A stretch of DNA of 64,000 bases from Limibacter armeniacum (GTDB taxonomy: Bacteria > Bacteroidota > Bacteroidia > Cytophagales > Flammeovirgaceae), in assembly GCF_036880985.1 (NCBI RefSeq), contig NZ_JBAJNO010000003.1, forward strand, positions 1-64,000, in the 5' to 3' direction. The position numbers were made by a program, and so were the translations under genes. Below are positions 53,979-62,680 of the stretch, piece by piece. The stretch's first letter is position 1, and the number at the start of each line of letters is the position of its first letter. Under the pieces are notes generated by a model. That model was not told the DNA's origin. It searched no databases and worked only from the letters and a program-made list of their open reading frames with translations.

Positions 53979-54116
53979 ATGGCAGATAAATTATTATCAG
54001 ACAATCTCATTAGGAGCGGCATCATTACAGTTGACCTGTCAGACTATGAACCCGAAGTAAAGAGCGTATTTTTTGATATAAAAGACGGCTTGGAAATGGG
54101 GCACTACCTTAAGTGA
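53979..54116 (+). pseudogene. DUF2480 N-terminal fragment
   Basis: 45 codons from ATG 53979 to TGA 54114-54116. LLSDNLIRSGIITVDLSDYE then VKSVFFDIKDGLEMGHYLK resembles the first ~45 residues of DUF2480 proteins of Bacteroidota, which are about 160-170 residues long. The rest of the gene is not visible downstream, where the FMN reductase begins 24 bp later. It is best read as a truncated remnant. The match is by memory of the family pattern. Confidence 0.5.
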
Positions 54117-54139
54117 TTTACAAAAAAATAAGATCAACT

Positions 54140-54679
54140 ATGAAAGCATTGATATTTAACGGTGCGTTGGAAAGAAGGGAAAATGCAACTTCTGAACGCC
54201 TGTCAAGATTTTTGAGTGAATACCTTCACGAACTGGGTATCGAAACCAGCATATTCAAAATTGCGGATGCTGGTATTCCACTTTTTGATGTTTCCCTACA
54301 AAAAACGCCTAACTCGGTCGTGGTGATGAACCATGTATTTCGTGAAGCCGATGTACATATCTGGCTTACGCCACTTTATCATGGCAGCATGACTGGTGTG
54401 ATGAAAAACTGTCTGGACTGGTTACAATACAGTGCGAACCTACCAAAACCTTACCTTATAGGAAAAATCATTGGTCTGGTTTGCTGGGCAGACGGTGTAC
54501 AGGCTATGCAGGGTATCAATGCCATGGATGCCGTTGCCAAAGCACTCAGAGCATGGACTGCCCCACTGAGCATTCCAATAGAACGTAGTAAGCTGTTTGA
54601 TGAAAATGGTGAAATCAGCTCCCATTACAAAGACCGTTTTACAACATTACTGCAACTTTTAACTGAAGCTAAAGTATAA
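54140..54679 (+). CDS. NADPH-dependent FMN reductase-like flavoprotein
   Basis: 179 residues from the ATG at 54140 (MKALIFNGALERRENATSER). The in-frame GTG at 54113 overlaps the DUF2480 fragment and is rejected. The flavodoxin-like fold is shown by the opening phosphate-binding run and by HIWLTPLYHGSMTGVMKNCL with the following DWLQYS. It reduces flavins or quinones with NADPH in the cytoplasm. It lies after the dismutase and the DUF2480 fragment, on the same strand, which fits a redox-stress group. Confidence 0.88.
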   Translation: MKALIFNGALERRENATSERLSRFLSEYLHELGIETSIFKIADAGIPLFDVSLQKTPNSVVVMNHVFREADVHIWLTPLYHGSMTGVMKNCLDWLQYSANLPKPYLIGKIIGLVCWADGVQAMQGINAMDAVAKALRAWTAPLSIPIERSKLFDENGEISSHYKDRFTTLLQLLTEAKV

Positions 54680-54703
54680 TGGGGGTTTATTAGTTTCTAG
54701 TGT

Positions 54704-54762
54704 CATATAACATTAAACCATCAATATATTCAACCTTATCATACATAAGCTGATAGTTATAG
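54704..54762 (-). repeat. possible short variant of the hairpin repeat
   Basis: 59 bp with ends CATATAAC and GTTATAG, and an inner CTTAT/ATAAG stem. Read on the minus strand it has AAGGTTGAATATATTGATGG and ends ATGTTATATG, similar to the repeat core and 3' end. It is shorter and opposite in direction to the main copies. Confidence 0.35.
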
Positions 54763-54821
54763 TATGGTCATTAAACTTGATAAGCTGTACTTTATTAACA
54801 TTGAAACCCATTAAGAGACAT

Positions 54822-54851
54822 AAAAAAACGGGTTCAGAAATTTCTAAACCC
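54822..54851 (-). terminator. intrinsic terminator after GH2 gene
   Basis: Arms GGGTTCAGAAA and TTTCTAAACCC pair with one mismatch. On the minus strand seven T follow. It lies 38 bp past the GH2 stop. Confidence 0.85.
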
Positions 54852-54888
54852 ATTATCATTAAGTCTGCTGACTTTAAATAAAAAATCC

Positions 54889-56706
54889 CTAATTGACCTC
54901 TTTGTTGAGGTAGTAATTCTGTAAGATGTAGAATGCCTTTTTCTTCTCGCCCTTTTCAGAGATCAACCCTTTACGGTTCCAGCCATCCTGCACATCGGGC
55001 AACTGACGTAATGGGGACCTGAAATCAACCAGAATCCAAGGTGTCATTCCTGCCAGCCCATCAATACGGTCAAACATGGCTATACTTTCCTTATAGAGGT
55101 ATTCCTGAAACTCTTCACTCCAACGGGTAAGGCTGTCTCCATGAAACCCTTGCAATGCACCACCGCCAAACTCACTTACTATGATCGGTTTCTCTATCTT
55201 GGTCTGAAATGATTTTGTTCTGCACGCTTCCGGAAGTCCACCATACCAACCAAGGTACTCGTTTAGGCTAATTACATCCAGCTTGGACATTAGCGGGTCA
55301 CTATAGGTATAGACACTGTCAGGGTGTCCGTCCAGTTCCTGATCTTTTTTGCATGCAGCGGAAATCAGTCTGGTATCGTCCATTTCCCTTACATAGTCTA
55401 CCAGTTCAGATAAGAATTGTGTACGGTCTGTTGTTGGTGCCGTTTCATTGGCTACAGACCAGATAATTGAACTTGCTCGGTTATAATCCCGCTTGATCAA
55501 CTCAGCATATTGCGCTTTTGCCTTATTCAATACTTCTGGATTTCCCCAATTAATGCCCCAATAGAGCGGTAACTCCTCCCAAAGTAAAATGCCCATCTCA
55601 TCTGCCAGACGAACAATATTCTCCTGATGTGGGTAATGAGCCAAGCGAATAAAGTTACAGCCCAGTTCCTGCGCCCAATCCAATACCAATTTCGCATCCT
55701 CCATGGAGTTTGCCCTGTCCTGACGGAGTGGGTTTTCGTCATGTAGACAGATGCCTTTCAGAAAGATGGGGTTGCCATTCAGCAGGATTTGTTTTCCACT
55801 GGTTTCTACTGTTCTAAAACCGATTTGGTCACTGATTTTATCCTCCCCTGCTTCAATGATTACCTGATAGCGTTTTGGGTTTTCCGGTGACCATAGTTCC
55901 AGTCTACTTACCTCAACCGTAAAGTCCGTTACGCCCTCTTTATTGACTTTAATTTCTTGAGTATGCTTCAGCTCTGGGATTATGATACGAGCATGCTTGG
56001 GCAATACCTCTCCGTTAAGTTCCAGTTGACCATTTATCCGCTTTGTCTTTTGGGTAAGTGTTGACTTGTCGAGTGAGATAAAGTAATTGGTTATAAATGT
56101 TTGTGGTACCTCGATCAGTTGTACATCACGAGTGATTCCACCATGGTTGAACCAATCGGTTACTTTTGAGGGAATATAGTCTACCTTTCGGGCATTGCTG
56201 ACGCCTACAATCAAAAAATTGCCTTCTTCCTGAATCAAGTCGGTGACCTCATAACTGAATGGCGTAAACCCGCCCTCATGCTTGCCAAGAATTTTCCCGT
56301 TGAATGAAACTGTTGATATATAGTTGGCAGCCCCTATATTCACAAAGTAGCGTTTACTTTTATCGATATTATGCTTATCGAAAGTCTTTCGGTACCAAAC
56401 AGCTCCCTCAAAATAAGTTAGCTCAGGTTGCTGAATATTCCAGCTACCGGGAACCCATAAAGTCTGTGCCTGATCAAAACTGTATTCGACCCTATCTGTC
56501 TTTTGATGGGATTGGGCATTTTTATACAGTGGCATTCCTCCCATACCTCCTGTTTCATAGGGATCCAATACATATTTCCATTTCCCATTCAAACTGGTAA
56601 ATGTCCGGTTCTGGGTATTGGAGATAAAAATATCCTGACCATGAGTAAAGGGTAAAACACTCAATAACAGTAGAAAAAATAGCAGGCCTGTTTTCTGTCT
56701 AAACAT
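54889..56706 (-). CDS. secreted GH2 glycosidase
   Basis: 605 residues from the ATG at 56706, which starts a clear signal peptide (MFRQKTGLLFFLLLLSVLPF, cleaved near THGQ). An in-frame ATG at 56784 would add 26 polar residues. The jelly-roll sugar-binding domain has GKHEGGFTPFSYEVTDLI, an Ig-like domain follows, and the TIM barrel shows the acid/base Glu in SSIIWSVANETAP and the nucleophile Glu in KPIIVSEFGGGALQGFHG. GH2 includes beta-galactosidases, beta-glucuronidases and beta-mannosidases. The short C-terminus favours the glucuronidase-like group. It stands alone. Confidence 0.92.
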   Translation of the reverse strand: MFRQKTGLLFFLLLLSVLPFTHGQDIFISNTQNRTFTSLNGKWKYVLDPYETGGMGGMPLYKNAQSHQKTDRVEYSFDQAQTLWVPGSWNIQQPELTYFEGAVWYRKTFDKHNIDKSKRYFVNIGAANYISTVSFNGKILGKHEGGFTPFSYEVTDLIQEEGNFLIVGVSNARKVDYIPSKVTDWFNHGGITRDVQLIEVPQTFITNYFISLDKSTLTQKTKRINGQLELNGEVLPKHARIIIPELKHTQEIKVNKEGVTDFTVEVSRLELWSPENPKRYQVIIEAGEDKISDQIGFRTVETSGKQILLNGNPIFLKGICLHDENPLRQDRANSMEDAKLVLDWAQELGCNFIRLAHYPHQENIVRLADEMGILLWEELPLYWGINWGNPEVLNKAKAQYAELIKRDYNRASSIIWSVANETAPTTDRTQFLSELVDYVREMDDTRLISAACKKDQELDGHPDSVYTYSDPLMSKLDVISLNEYLGWYGGLPEACRTKSFQTKIEKPIIVSEFGGGALQGFHGDSLTRWSEEFQEYLYKESIAMFDRIDGLAGMTPWILVDFRSPLRQLPDVQDGWNRKGLISEKGEKKKAFYILQNYYLNKEVN

Positions 56707-56934
56707 AAATACAAGGTTTAATAACGGGTTGGATTCTATATACTTATGGATGCTTTTACTAATCCTATTAAATATATAGAGCACCTACCTCTTGAAATGC
56801 CCTCACTTTAAGTGTAAAAAATCTACTTTATTTACTGAGTGATGGAAAAAGCCTAATTGTCTCCTTACCCCTACCATAAAACTATATAAGCTTATAGCTC
56901 AACAGTGAACCCTTTATATGAAATTTTCATTTCA

Positions 56935-57507
56935 CTATTCAATCTGCTTGATCACCTTGGCTGGCACTCCAGCTACCACACAATTTGCCGGAACATCCTT
57001 TACGACCACGGCTCCAGCTGCCACTACTGAGTTTTCCCCTATTGTAACACCTGGCAGTATGGTGACTGCGGCTCCAATCCAAACATTTTTCTTGATCAGT
57101 ACTTTTCCCGGCACTAAGGTCTTACGGTCTCGAACTGGTACAGGATGGTTTTCAGAAGTGATGCTCACCCTAGGACCAATCATCACATCATCTTCAATTT
57201 CCACCATTCCCAAGTCCAAAATGGAACAGGCATGATTGATAAATACTCTTTCGCCCAGAGAAATATTCTTACCATAGTTGGTATAAAGAGGAGGATACAC
57301 TCTGGTTGTGTCTGACACCTGTTTTCCTATAAGTTCCCCTAGGATACTGCGTGCTTTGACCAGATCATGTTCCTGATTAAATTTTGTCAGGAGGCTAATT
57401 GCACGGGAAGCATCATCTCCCAATTCACTGATGTCAGGGTGATTCATTGAAACGGCTTCACCCGCATTGAGTTTATTATGAATTTCTGACTCGTTATTTG
57501 ATTTCAT
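56935..57507 (-). CDS. maltose/galactoside O-acetyltransferase-like protein
   Basis: 190 residues. The left-handed beta-helix is shown by hexapeptide repeats: [50 protein letters not shown], then [20 protein letters not shown]. The Mac domain ([24 protein letters not shown]) precedes it. NH-x-C-S and SENHP are near the catalytic His of the NodL/LacA/Maa group. It transfers acetyl from acetyl-CoA to a sugar hydroxyl. Its 34-residue N-terminal extension is polar. No operon partner is close. Confidence 0.9.
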   Translation of the reverse strand: MKSNNESEIHNKLNAGEAVSMNHPDISELGDDASRAISLLTKFNQEHDLVKARSILGELIGKQVSDTTRVYPPLYTNYGKNISLGERVFINHACSILDLGMVEIEDDVMIGPRVSITSENHPVPVRDRKTLVPGKVLIKKNVWIGAAVTILPGVTIGENSVVAAGAVVVKDVPANCVVAGVPAKVIKQIE

Positions 57508-57661
57508 ATATATCCGTTTTTAACTACGAACACATCTGAAGTACACTTTAATCGACACTTCAGATATGTGTAGCTTAAATTTTTGTACTACTTTAAGTAG
57601 TTTTTATGTTAGAAGTTTTCAGGCTTGTGATCATCGTTACCCGCTACTGTAACCTGACCGT

Positions 57662-57889
57662 TTACATTTCATATCCAGGCTTCTTGTAAAGCAAATCTGC
57701 TTCTTTCATAATCACATTTGGATATACTTCTTCTTTCCACTCTTCTTTTGTAAAATCCTGAATAGCAACAGAAAAAGCATCATCTCCATAATTCAGAATT
57801 TCTTTCGCAATTCTTACAAACTCTTGGCTTAGCAACTGTTTCTGCTCTTCTGTCTTGCCTTCCAGTAAACTGATCTTTATATGTGGCAT
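57662..57889 (-). CDS. tautomerase family protein
   Basis: 75 residues from the ATG at 57889. The frame is open further upstream, but only this start places the catalytic Pro at position 2 (PHIKISLLEGKTEEQKQLL), as the family requires. The rest, DDAFSVAIQDFTKEEWKEEV, fits 4-oxalocrotonate tautomerase-like proteins of the longer type. It would act on enol or keto acids. It is the last gene of the minus-strand redox operon. Its start lies 85 bp beyond the cupin stop at 57974, a gap large enough for its own start signals. Confidence 0.85.
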   Translation of the reverse strand: MPHIKISLLEGKTEEQKQLLSQEFVRIAKEILNYGDDAFSVAIQDFTKEEWKEEVYPNVIMKEADLLYKKPGYEM

Positions 57890-57973
57890 AGCTTCTGAAT
57901 TAATTGAAAAACCGTTGATCACTTTATTTGTAAATCCTGTAAGAGAACAAGTATTTCTCCCTTGCCAATCCAC

Positions 57974-58369
57974 TTATTTTGTGTATTGCTCGTCAGTTAC
58001 CTTTTCCATCCAAGTCACCACTTCACCATTAACATCTTCCTGTATGGCAATGTGGCTCATGGCTTTATTAGGGGAGGCACCATGCCAGTGCTTTTCATTC
58101 GGAGCAAACCACACGATATCACCGGGACGAATCTCCTCAATAGGCCCACCTTCACGTTGTACCCAACCCAATCCAGACTGTACAATCAATGTCTGACCAG
58201 CTGGGTGTGTGTGCCATGCGGTGCGTGCGCCCGGCTCAAAAGTCACCAGTGCTGCGGCTGCTTTTGTCACTTCCTTTTTTGAGAATAGAGGGTCTATTCT
58301 TACATCACCTGAAAACCAAGCTTCTGGTCCTTTTACAGATGGTAATTGCTCATTTCTTATAATTTCCAT
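57974..58369 (-). CDS. cupin domain protein
   Basis: 131 residues, a single cupin without signal peptide. The first metal-binding box is [20 protein letters not shown] and the second [17 protein letters not shown]. It matches the group close to carboxymuconolactone-decarboxylase-associated and mandelonitrile-lyase-like cupins. A similar cupin (60948) sits at the other end of the operon but carries a lipoprotein signal. It is 7 bp after the cyclophilin-like gene, so cotranscribed. Confidence 0.88.
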   Translation of the reverse strand: MEIIRNEQLPSVKGPEAWFSGDVRIDPLFSKKEVTKAAAALVTFEPGARTAWHTHPAGQTLIVQSGLGWVQREGGPIEEIRPGDIVWFAPNEKHWHGASPNKAMSHIAIQEDVNGEVVTWMEKVTDEQYTK

Positions 58370-58376
58370 AGTGCTG

Positions 58377-58883
58377 TTATTTTATTTCAAATGTTACTGT
58401 TGTACTTGATACCAATGCATTTACAAATCCACGTACATCTTCCATTTTCCCCATTGGAATTAGGCCACTTGCATACTTGAAGTCCTTGTAGAATATGGCT
58501 ACATCCCCCCAAGGAGTATAGTACATCATATCACCTACTGAAGCCTCAGCACCTGAAGGGGCCTGTTCTGTAGACAAGGCAGGATTTGGGTAAAAGACTT
58601 TCTCAATGCCTGCATAATCTTCCACCTCCACAGTAAATGGCAACTGATCCAATAGGCTTTGGGAGGTGGGATTATTGTAAAGCGATGCCTTGAACACCTG
58701 AGTACCAACTGTTATGTTCAAATGAATTAAAAGTCCCTTGTTATCCATATCTTGAAAGCTGAAAGATTGTTGAAGCATAACCTCTTTCTTCTTACAGGAA
58801 TAGTGCAAGAACAAAGAGGCAATAACAGAGAGAATTAATACAAAAAACGTCTTACTTCGCGTACACCGGAAACATACTGGCAT
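58377..58883 (-). CDS. cyclophilin-like lipoprotein
   Basis: 168 residues. The N-terminus has basic residues, a hydrophobic stretch ([17 protein letters not shown]) and a lipobox-like HYSC. The mature domain ([40 protein letters not shown], then [15 protein letters not shown]) matches the cyclophilin_like (DUF3830-like) family, which lacks proven isomerase activity. It starts 32 bases inside the end of the aldo/keto reductase gene, so the two are coupled. Part of the redox operon. Confidence 0.82.
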   Translation of the reverse strand: MPVCFRCTRSKTFFVLILSVIASLFLHYSCKKKEVMLQQSFSFQDMDNKGLLIHLNITVGTQVFKASLYNNPTSQSLLDQLPFTVEVEDYAGIEKVFYPNPALSTEQAPSGAEASVGDMMYYTPWGDVAIFYKDFKYASGLIPMGKMEDVRGFVNALVSSTTVTFEIK

Positions 58884-59709
58884 CTCCGTAATCCTTAATC
58901 TGCTCCATGTTTAACAAGGACTGCATATCTGCCTCTGAAATCTCAAAATCCACGTCAGCATTGTTTTTCATGTGCGCAGGATTTGCTGTTTTAGGCAAAG
59001 GCAGAAGGTCTTGCTGTAAGCAGAATCGGATAGCCAACTGCGGTACTGACACCTGATACTTTTCAGCTATTTTTCCTACTTCCTGATTCTTGAAGAGCTC
59101 CCCATGTCCGATAGGTGAATAGGCTTCAACCAGAATACCATTCTCCTCGCAGAATTGAATCAGTTCGGAAGGCATCTTGCTGATGTGCGCCAATATCTGG
59201 TTCACCATTGGTTTGATCTCACTAGATTCGAGTATGTTTTTCAAATCCGCTATTTCGAAGTTGGAGACCCCAATAGCCTTTAGTTTCCCTGCCTTGTAGG
59301 CATCTTCCAATGCTCTCCAAGCCTCACGGTTTCCTTCATGGTAAGCCTCGTCCTCCAAGAAATTGGCCCAAGGTTTCGGGCTGTGAATAATCATGAGGTC
59401 TATATAGTCAAGCCCCAATGTTTTTAAGGAATTGTCAATGGAAGCCACTGCTTCGTCATAGGACTTCACCTCAGCAGCAAGCTTGGTGGTAACAAACAGT
59501 TCCTCTCTATTTACGCCACATTCCCTGATTCCTTTACCTACTCCAGCCTCGTTTTGGTATGCCTGGGCAGTGTCGATATGGCGATAGCCCAGCTTTACCG
59601 CTTCCTTCACGGCTTCTACCACATCTTCGTCACTGATAAACCATGTACCTAGACCCAACTTAGGGATTTCAACCCCATTTGATAGTTTATAATTCTCTTG
59701 TAACATCAT
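58852..59709 (-). CDS. aldo/keto reductase
   Basis: 285 residues, an AKR5-type barrel. The catalytic tetrad can be seen: Asp in GYRHIDTAQAYQNEAGVGKG, Tyr in the same run, Lys in LFVTTKLAAEV, and His in LMIIHSPKPWANF. The NADPH-binding end reads LLPLPKTANPAHMKNN. It reduces aldehydes or ketones in the cytoplasm. A second ATG one codon downstream is an equal start. It is the third gene of the redox operon, 21 bp after the Zn alcohol dehydrogenase. Confidence 0.93.
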   Translation of the reverse strand: MMLQENYKLSNGVEIPKLGLGTWFISDEDVVEAVKEAVKLGYRHIDTAQAYQNEAGVGKGIRECGVNREELFVTTKLAAEVKSYDEAVASIDNSLKTLGLDYIDLMIIHSPKPWANFLEDEAYHEGNREAWRALEDAYKAGKLKAIGVSNFEIADLKNILESSEIKPMVNQILAHISKMPSELIQFCEENGILVEAYSPIGHGELFKNQEVGKIAEKYQVSVPQLAIRFCLQQDLLPLPKTANPAHMKNNADVDFEISEADMQSLLNMEQIKDYGDASMFPVYAK

Positions 59710-59730
59710 CGTTCGATTCTTTTTAATGTA

Positions 59731-60930
59731 TTAAAATGTTTTTGCGTCAATTACATAGCGGTAGCGGGCTTCCTTGTTTACTACCTTTTCCCAGGCCTCA
59801 TTGACCTGCTCTGCCTTTATAACCTCAATTTCTGGCTTGATGCCATTGTCTGCACAGTAGTGAACCACTTCCTGTGTTTCGGGAATACCTCCGATCAAGG
59901 ACGAATTGAAATTCACTCTTGAAAATGCCAGCATCAGGTTATTGATCGTGATCTCTGAACCATCCGGCATCCCAACAAACGTGAAGGTGCCGTAAGGCTT
60001 TACACATGCCACATAAGGAGATACATTGAACTGGTATGGGATAGTACTGATCATATAATCCAATGTCTTGCTATATGCCTGCATGTTTTTGAACTCATCA
60101 TCCACCACAATCACCTCTTTCACGCCCCATGACTTGATGTCCTCTACCTTGTCAGGTGAGGTAGTGAATGCATATACTTCTGCGCCTTTGGAAACAGCAA
60201 TTTTCACTGCCATATGTCCGAGTCCGCCAATACCTGCAACCCCAACTTTGTCTCCCACCTTGAATTGTGCCCTCATCAACGGTGAGTAAGTGGTAATGCC
60301 AGCACACAATAATGGAGCAGCCTCCTCAAAGCTGATATGCTCAGGAATGTGTACTGCAAAGTGATCCCTTACCACAATCTTGTCGGAGTAACCACCCTGC
60401 GAGATGCCAGTTGGTTCAGCCTTAGTCGGAAAACCGTAAGTGAAGACTGTCTGTCCCTTGTCACAGAAATGTTCTTCTCCGTGAGTACAGCTATCACATT
60501 CCATGCAGCTGTCAACCATACAGCCTACGCCAGCCCTATCTCCAATCTTGAATTTGGTAACGTTTTTACCCACGGCCGCCACTATTCCCACAATCTCATG
60601 CCCCGGCACCTGAGGGTATTGCTGTGGTCCCCAGTGTCCTTTCAGCTGGTGGATATCAGAATGGCAGATACTGGCATACTGAATGTCGATCAGGATATCA
60701 TCATCTCCAACTGGTCTACGCTCAAACTCCCAAGGGCTTAGTTTCCCTGAGGCATCCTTTGCGGCATAGCCTTTTGCTTTTATATTCTGGCTCATAACTT
60801 CTGGTGTTTTATTTTGAGAAAAAAGTTGCAGTGGGTTGGCTAGTGCCAAACCAGCACCCGCTATTGCAGTCTGCTGAATGAATTTCCTTCTGGATTGCTG
60901 TCTGTCCTGATTGTTGCTTGAAGCTGCCAT
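59731..60930 (-). CDS. Zn-dependent alcohol dehydrogenase with twin-arginine N-terminus
   Basis: 399 residues. A twin-arginine-like start (QSRRKFIQQTAIAGAGLAL) precedes the enzyme, so export by Tat is likely, which is unusual for this family. The MDR/CAD-type domain has the catalytic zinc site (ICHSDIHQLKGHWG, VPGHEIVG), the structural zinc cysteines (DSCMECDSCTHGEEHFC) and the nucleotide loop GVAGIGGLGHMAVKIAV. It oxidises or reduces alcohols and aldehydes with NADP(H). It lies 17 bp after the cupin lipoprotein gene. Confidence 0.93.
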   Translation of the reverse strand: MAASSNNQDRQQSRRKFIQQTAIAGAGLALANPLQLFSQNKTPEVMSQNIKAKGYAAKDASGKLSPWEFERRPVGDDDILIDIQYASICHSDIHQLKGHWGPQQYPQVPGHEIVGIVAAVGKNVTKFKIGDRAGVGCMVDSCMECDSCTHGEEHFCDKGQTVFTYGFPTKAEPTGISQGGYSDKIVVRDHFAVHIPEHISFEEAAPLLCAGITTYSPLMRAQFKVGDKVGVAGIGGLGHMAVKIAVSKGAEVYAFTTSPDKVEDIKSWGVKEVIVVDDEFKNMQAYSKTLDYMISTIPYQFNVSPYVACVKPYGTFTFVGMPDGSEITINNLMLAFSRVNFNSSLIGGIPETQEVVHYCADNGIKPEIEVIKAEQVNEAWEKVVNKEARYRYVIDAKTF

Positions 60931-60947
60931 ACAGTGCTCTGATTTGT

Positions 60948-61409
60948 TTAGTTGTTATGGTATTCCTTATCCGTTACAGGTTCTTTCCAGTCCACAATTC
61001 CTTTTTCTGTGTTGGGAACAATGTACATCTGTTGCAAACCTACTTCAGGGCTAGCCCCATGCCAATGCAGTACATTGGGTGGGCACTTGATGACATCTCC
61101 CTTTCTGATGGTCTGTCGGGGCTGTCCTTTAATCTGGTGGTAGCCTACCCCGTCCGTAATGATCAGAATTTGTCCTGCCGGATGCGTATGCCAGTTGCTT
61201 CTGGCGCCAGGTTCGAAGTAGACATTACCAACCAATGTCGTGTAAGTGGAGTCAGCAGGTAACAGCCCATAGTTCCATGCCTTACCTGTGAAAAGTGCTT
61301 CCGGCCCTTGCTCTCCCTTAGGAAAAATGGTTTGCAGCTCTGGATTATCCACCTTTGTACAACCGGCAGTAAGCAGCACCAAAAACAGGAATGTGATTAC
61401 AGCTCTCAT
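60948..61409 (-). CDS. cupin lipoprotein, first gene of redox operon
   Basis: 153 residues with lipobox LTAGC (Cys at 17). The cupin boxes are [20 protein letters not shown] and KGDVIKCPPNVLHWHGASPE. It is closely similar in pattern to the cupin at 57974, so one probably arose by duplication and acquired a signal sequence. It leads a tight six-gene operon on the minus strand. The promoter lies in the 377-bp divergent region that also carries duplicated ~75-bp segments. Confidence 0.88.
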   Translation of the reverse strand: MRAVITFLFLVLLTAGCTKVDNPELQTIFPKGEQGPEALFTGKAWNYGLLPADSTYTTLVGNVYFEPGARSNWHTHPAGQILIITDGVGYHQIKGQPRQTIRKGDVIKCPPNVLHWHGASPEVGLQQMYIVPNTEKGIVDWKEPVTDKEYHNN

Positions 61410-61476
61410 CTATTGATCGTTTAATTGTTATTACTTTTTTACAAGGAAATTTCATTTCTTCTTCCAAAATCTCACG

Positions 61477-61717
61477 ATACAAATGTCGGGGGAACAAAAG
61501 AGAATAAGTTACCCGAATTACGGCATTACTTACCCTTATTACTGAATGTTACTTTACCTATATCTTATTAATAATCATACACTTATATTTGAATCATAAT
61601 TTATAAGAACATGGTTCCAGATCGGCCTTGTAAAACTTTACAATACAAATGTCGGGGGAAAAGAAAGCAAGGAATTACCCGAATTACGGTTCTGCTTACC
61701 ATAATCACGGAATGTGG
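61477..61717. repeat. duplicated ~75-bp segment in a divergent promoter
   Basis: ATACAAATGTCGGGGGAA occurs at 61477 and 61643, and TTACCCGAATTACGG at 61509 and 61675. Both pairs have the same 166-bp offset. Between and after them the similarity continues with differences (CTTACC, GAATGT). The copies may be binding sites for the AraC regulator at 61787. Confidence 0.8.
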
Positions 61718-61786
61718 TTGACAGAAGGAAAGTATTAGAGAAAAGCCATGTAAGTTTGGCTTACCATATTATAAAAAGTATATGCC

Positions 61787-62680
61787 ATGAATGATATAAC
61801 CAGCATAAATACAGTAACGGAATATAACAACCTGGTAGGACACGAGACCCTGCACCCTTTGGTGAGTATTGTGGATTTTGAGAAGATCAACCCCTTCTGT
61901 TACTTCAGAAGTCAAATTGGCTTGTATGCCATTTTTCTAAAGGATGCAAAATGCGGGGATATGACCTATGGCTGTAACAACTATGACTACGAGGAAGGGG
62001 CTTTGATCTTTATCTCTCCAGGGCAGGTATATGGCGTTGAAAGCAAGGAGAAAAAGAAAGGGGTTGGCCATGCTTTGGTCTTCCACCCTGACCTGATACA
62101 CGGCACCAACTTAGGGCGTAACATCAAGGATTATACTTTCTTTTCTTATCAGGTCAATGAGGCACTTCACCTCTCTAGCCGTGAAAGGGCAATCGTCAAT
62201 GATTGCTTTGACAAGATCAATTATGAACTGGAGCACGGCCTTGACTCCCATAGCAAGACACTTATTGTATCCTATATTGAACTGTTTCTCAATTACTGCA
62301 AACGATTCTACGAGCGGCAATTTATTACCAGAAGCCATGCGAACAAGGATGTGTTGACGAGATTTGAAAAGGTACTGGATGAATACTTTGGCTCTGAACT
62401 GCCTATCGAATCAGGCCTGCCATCGGTTCGCTACTGCGCCGACAAGCTGTTCCTGTCGTCCAACTACCTGGGAGACCTTCTGAAAAAGGAGACCGGAAAA
62501 TCTGCACAGGAGCATATCCAGTTAAAGCTGATCGAGATTGCCAAGGAAAAGATTTACGAACCAGGCAAGTCCATCAGTGAGATTGCTTACGAACTGGGCT
62601 TTAAGCATCCTCAGCACTTTACAAGAATGTTCAAGAAAAAAGTTGGGGTATCACCTGTTGAATACAAGTCATTGAACTAG
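61787..62680 (+). CDS. AraC family transcriptional regulator
   Basis: 297 residues. A cupin-like sensor domain at the N-terminus (EGALIFISPGQVYGVES) is followed by the AraC double helix-turn-helix (CADKLFLSSNYLGDLLKKET and SISEIAYELGFKHPQHFTRM), with the usual ending GVSPVEYKSLN. It is divergent from the six-gene redox operon with ~377 bp between. A terminator follows at 62707. Control of the operon by this protein is inferred from position and from the duplicated segments between them. Confidence 0.92.
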   Translation: MNDITSINTVTEYNNLVGHETLHPLVSIVDFEKINPFCYFRSQIGLYAIFLKDAKCGDMTYGCNNYDYEEGALIFISPGQVYGVESKEKKKGVGHALVFHPDLIHGTNLGRNIKDYTFFSYQVNEALHLSSRERAIVNDCFDKINYELEHGLDSHSKTLIVSYIELFLNYCKRFYERQFITRSHANKDVLTRFEKVLDEYFGSELPIESGLPSVRYCADKLFLSSNYLGDLLKKETGKSAQEHIQLKLIEIAKEKIYEPGKSISEIAYELGFKHPQHFTRMFKKKVGVSPVEYKSLN

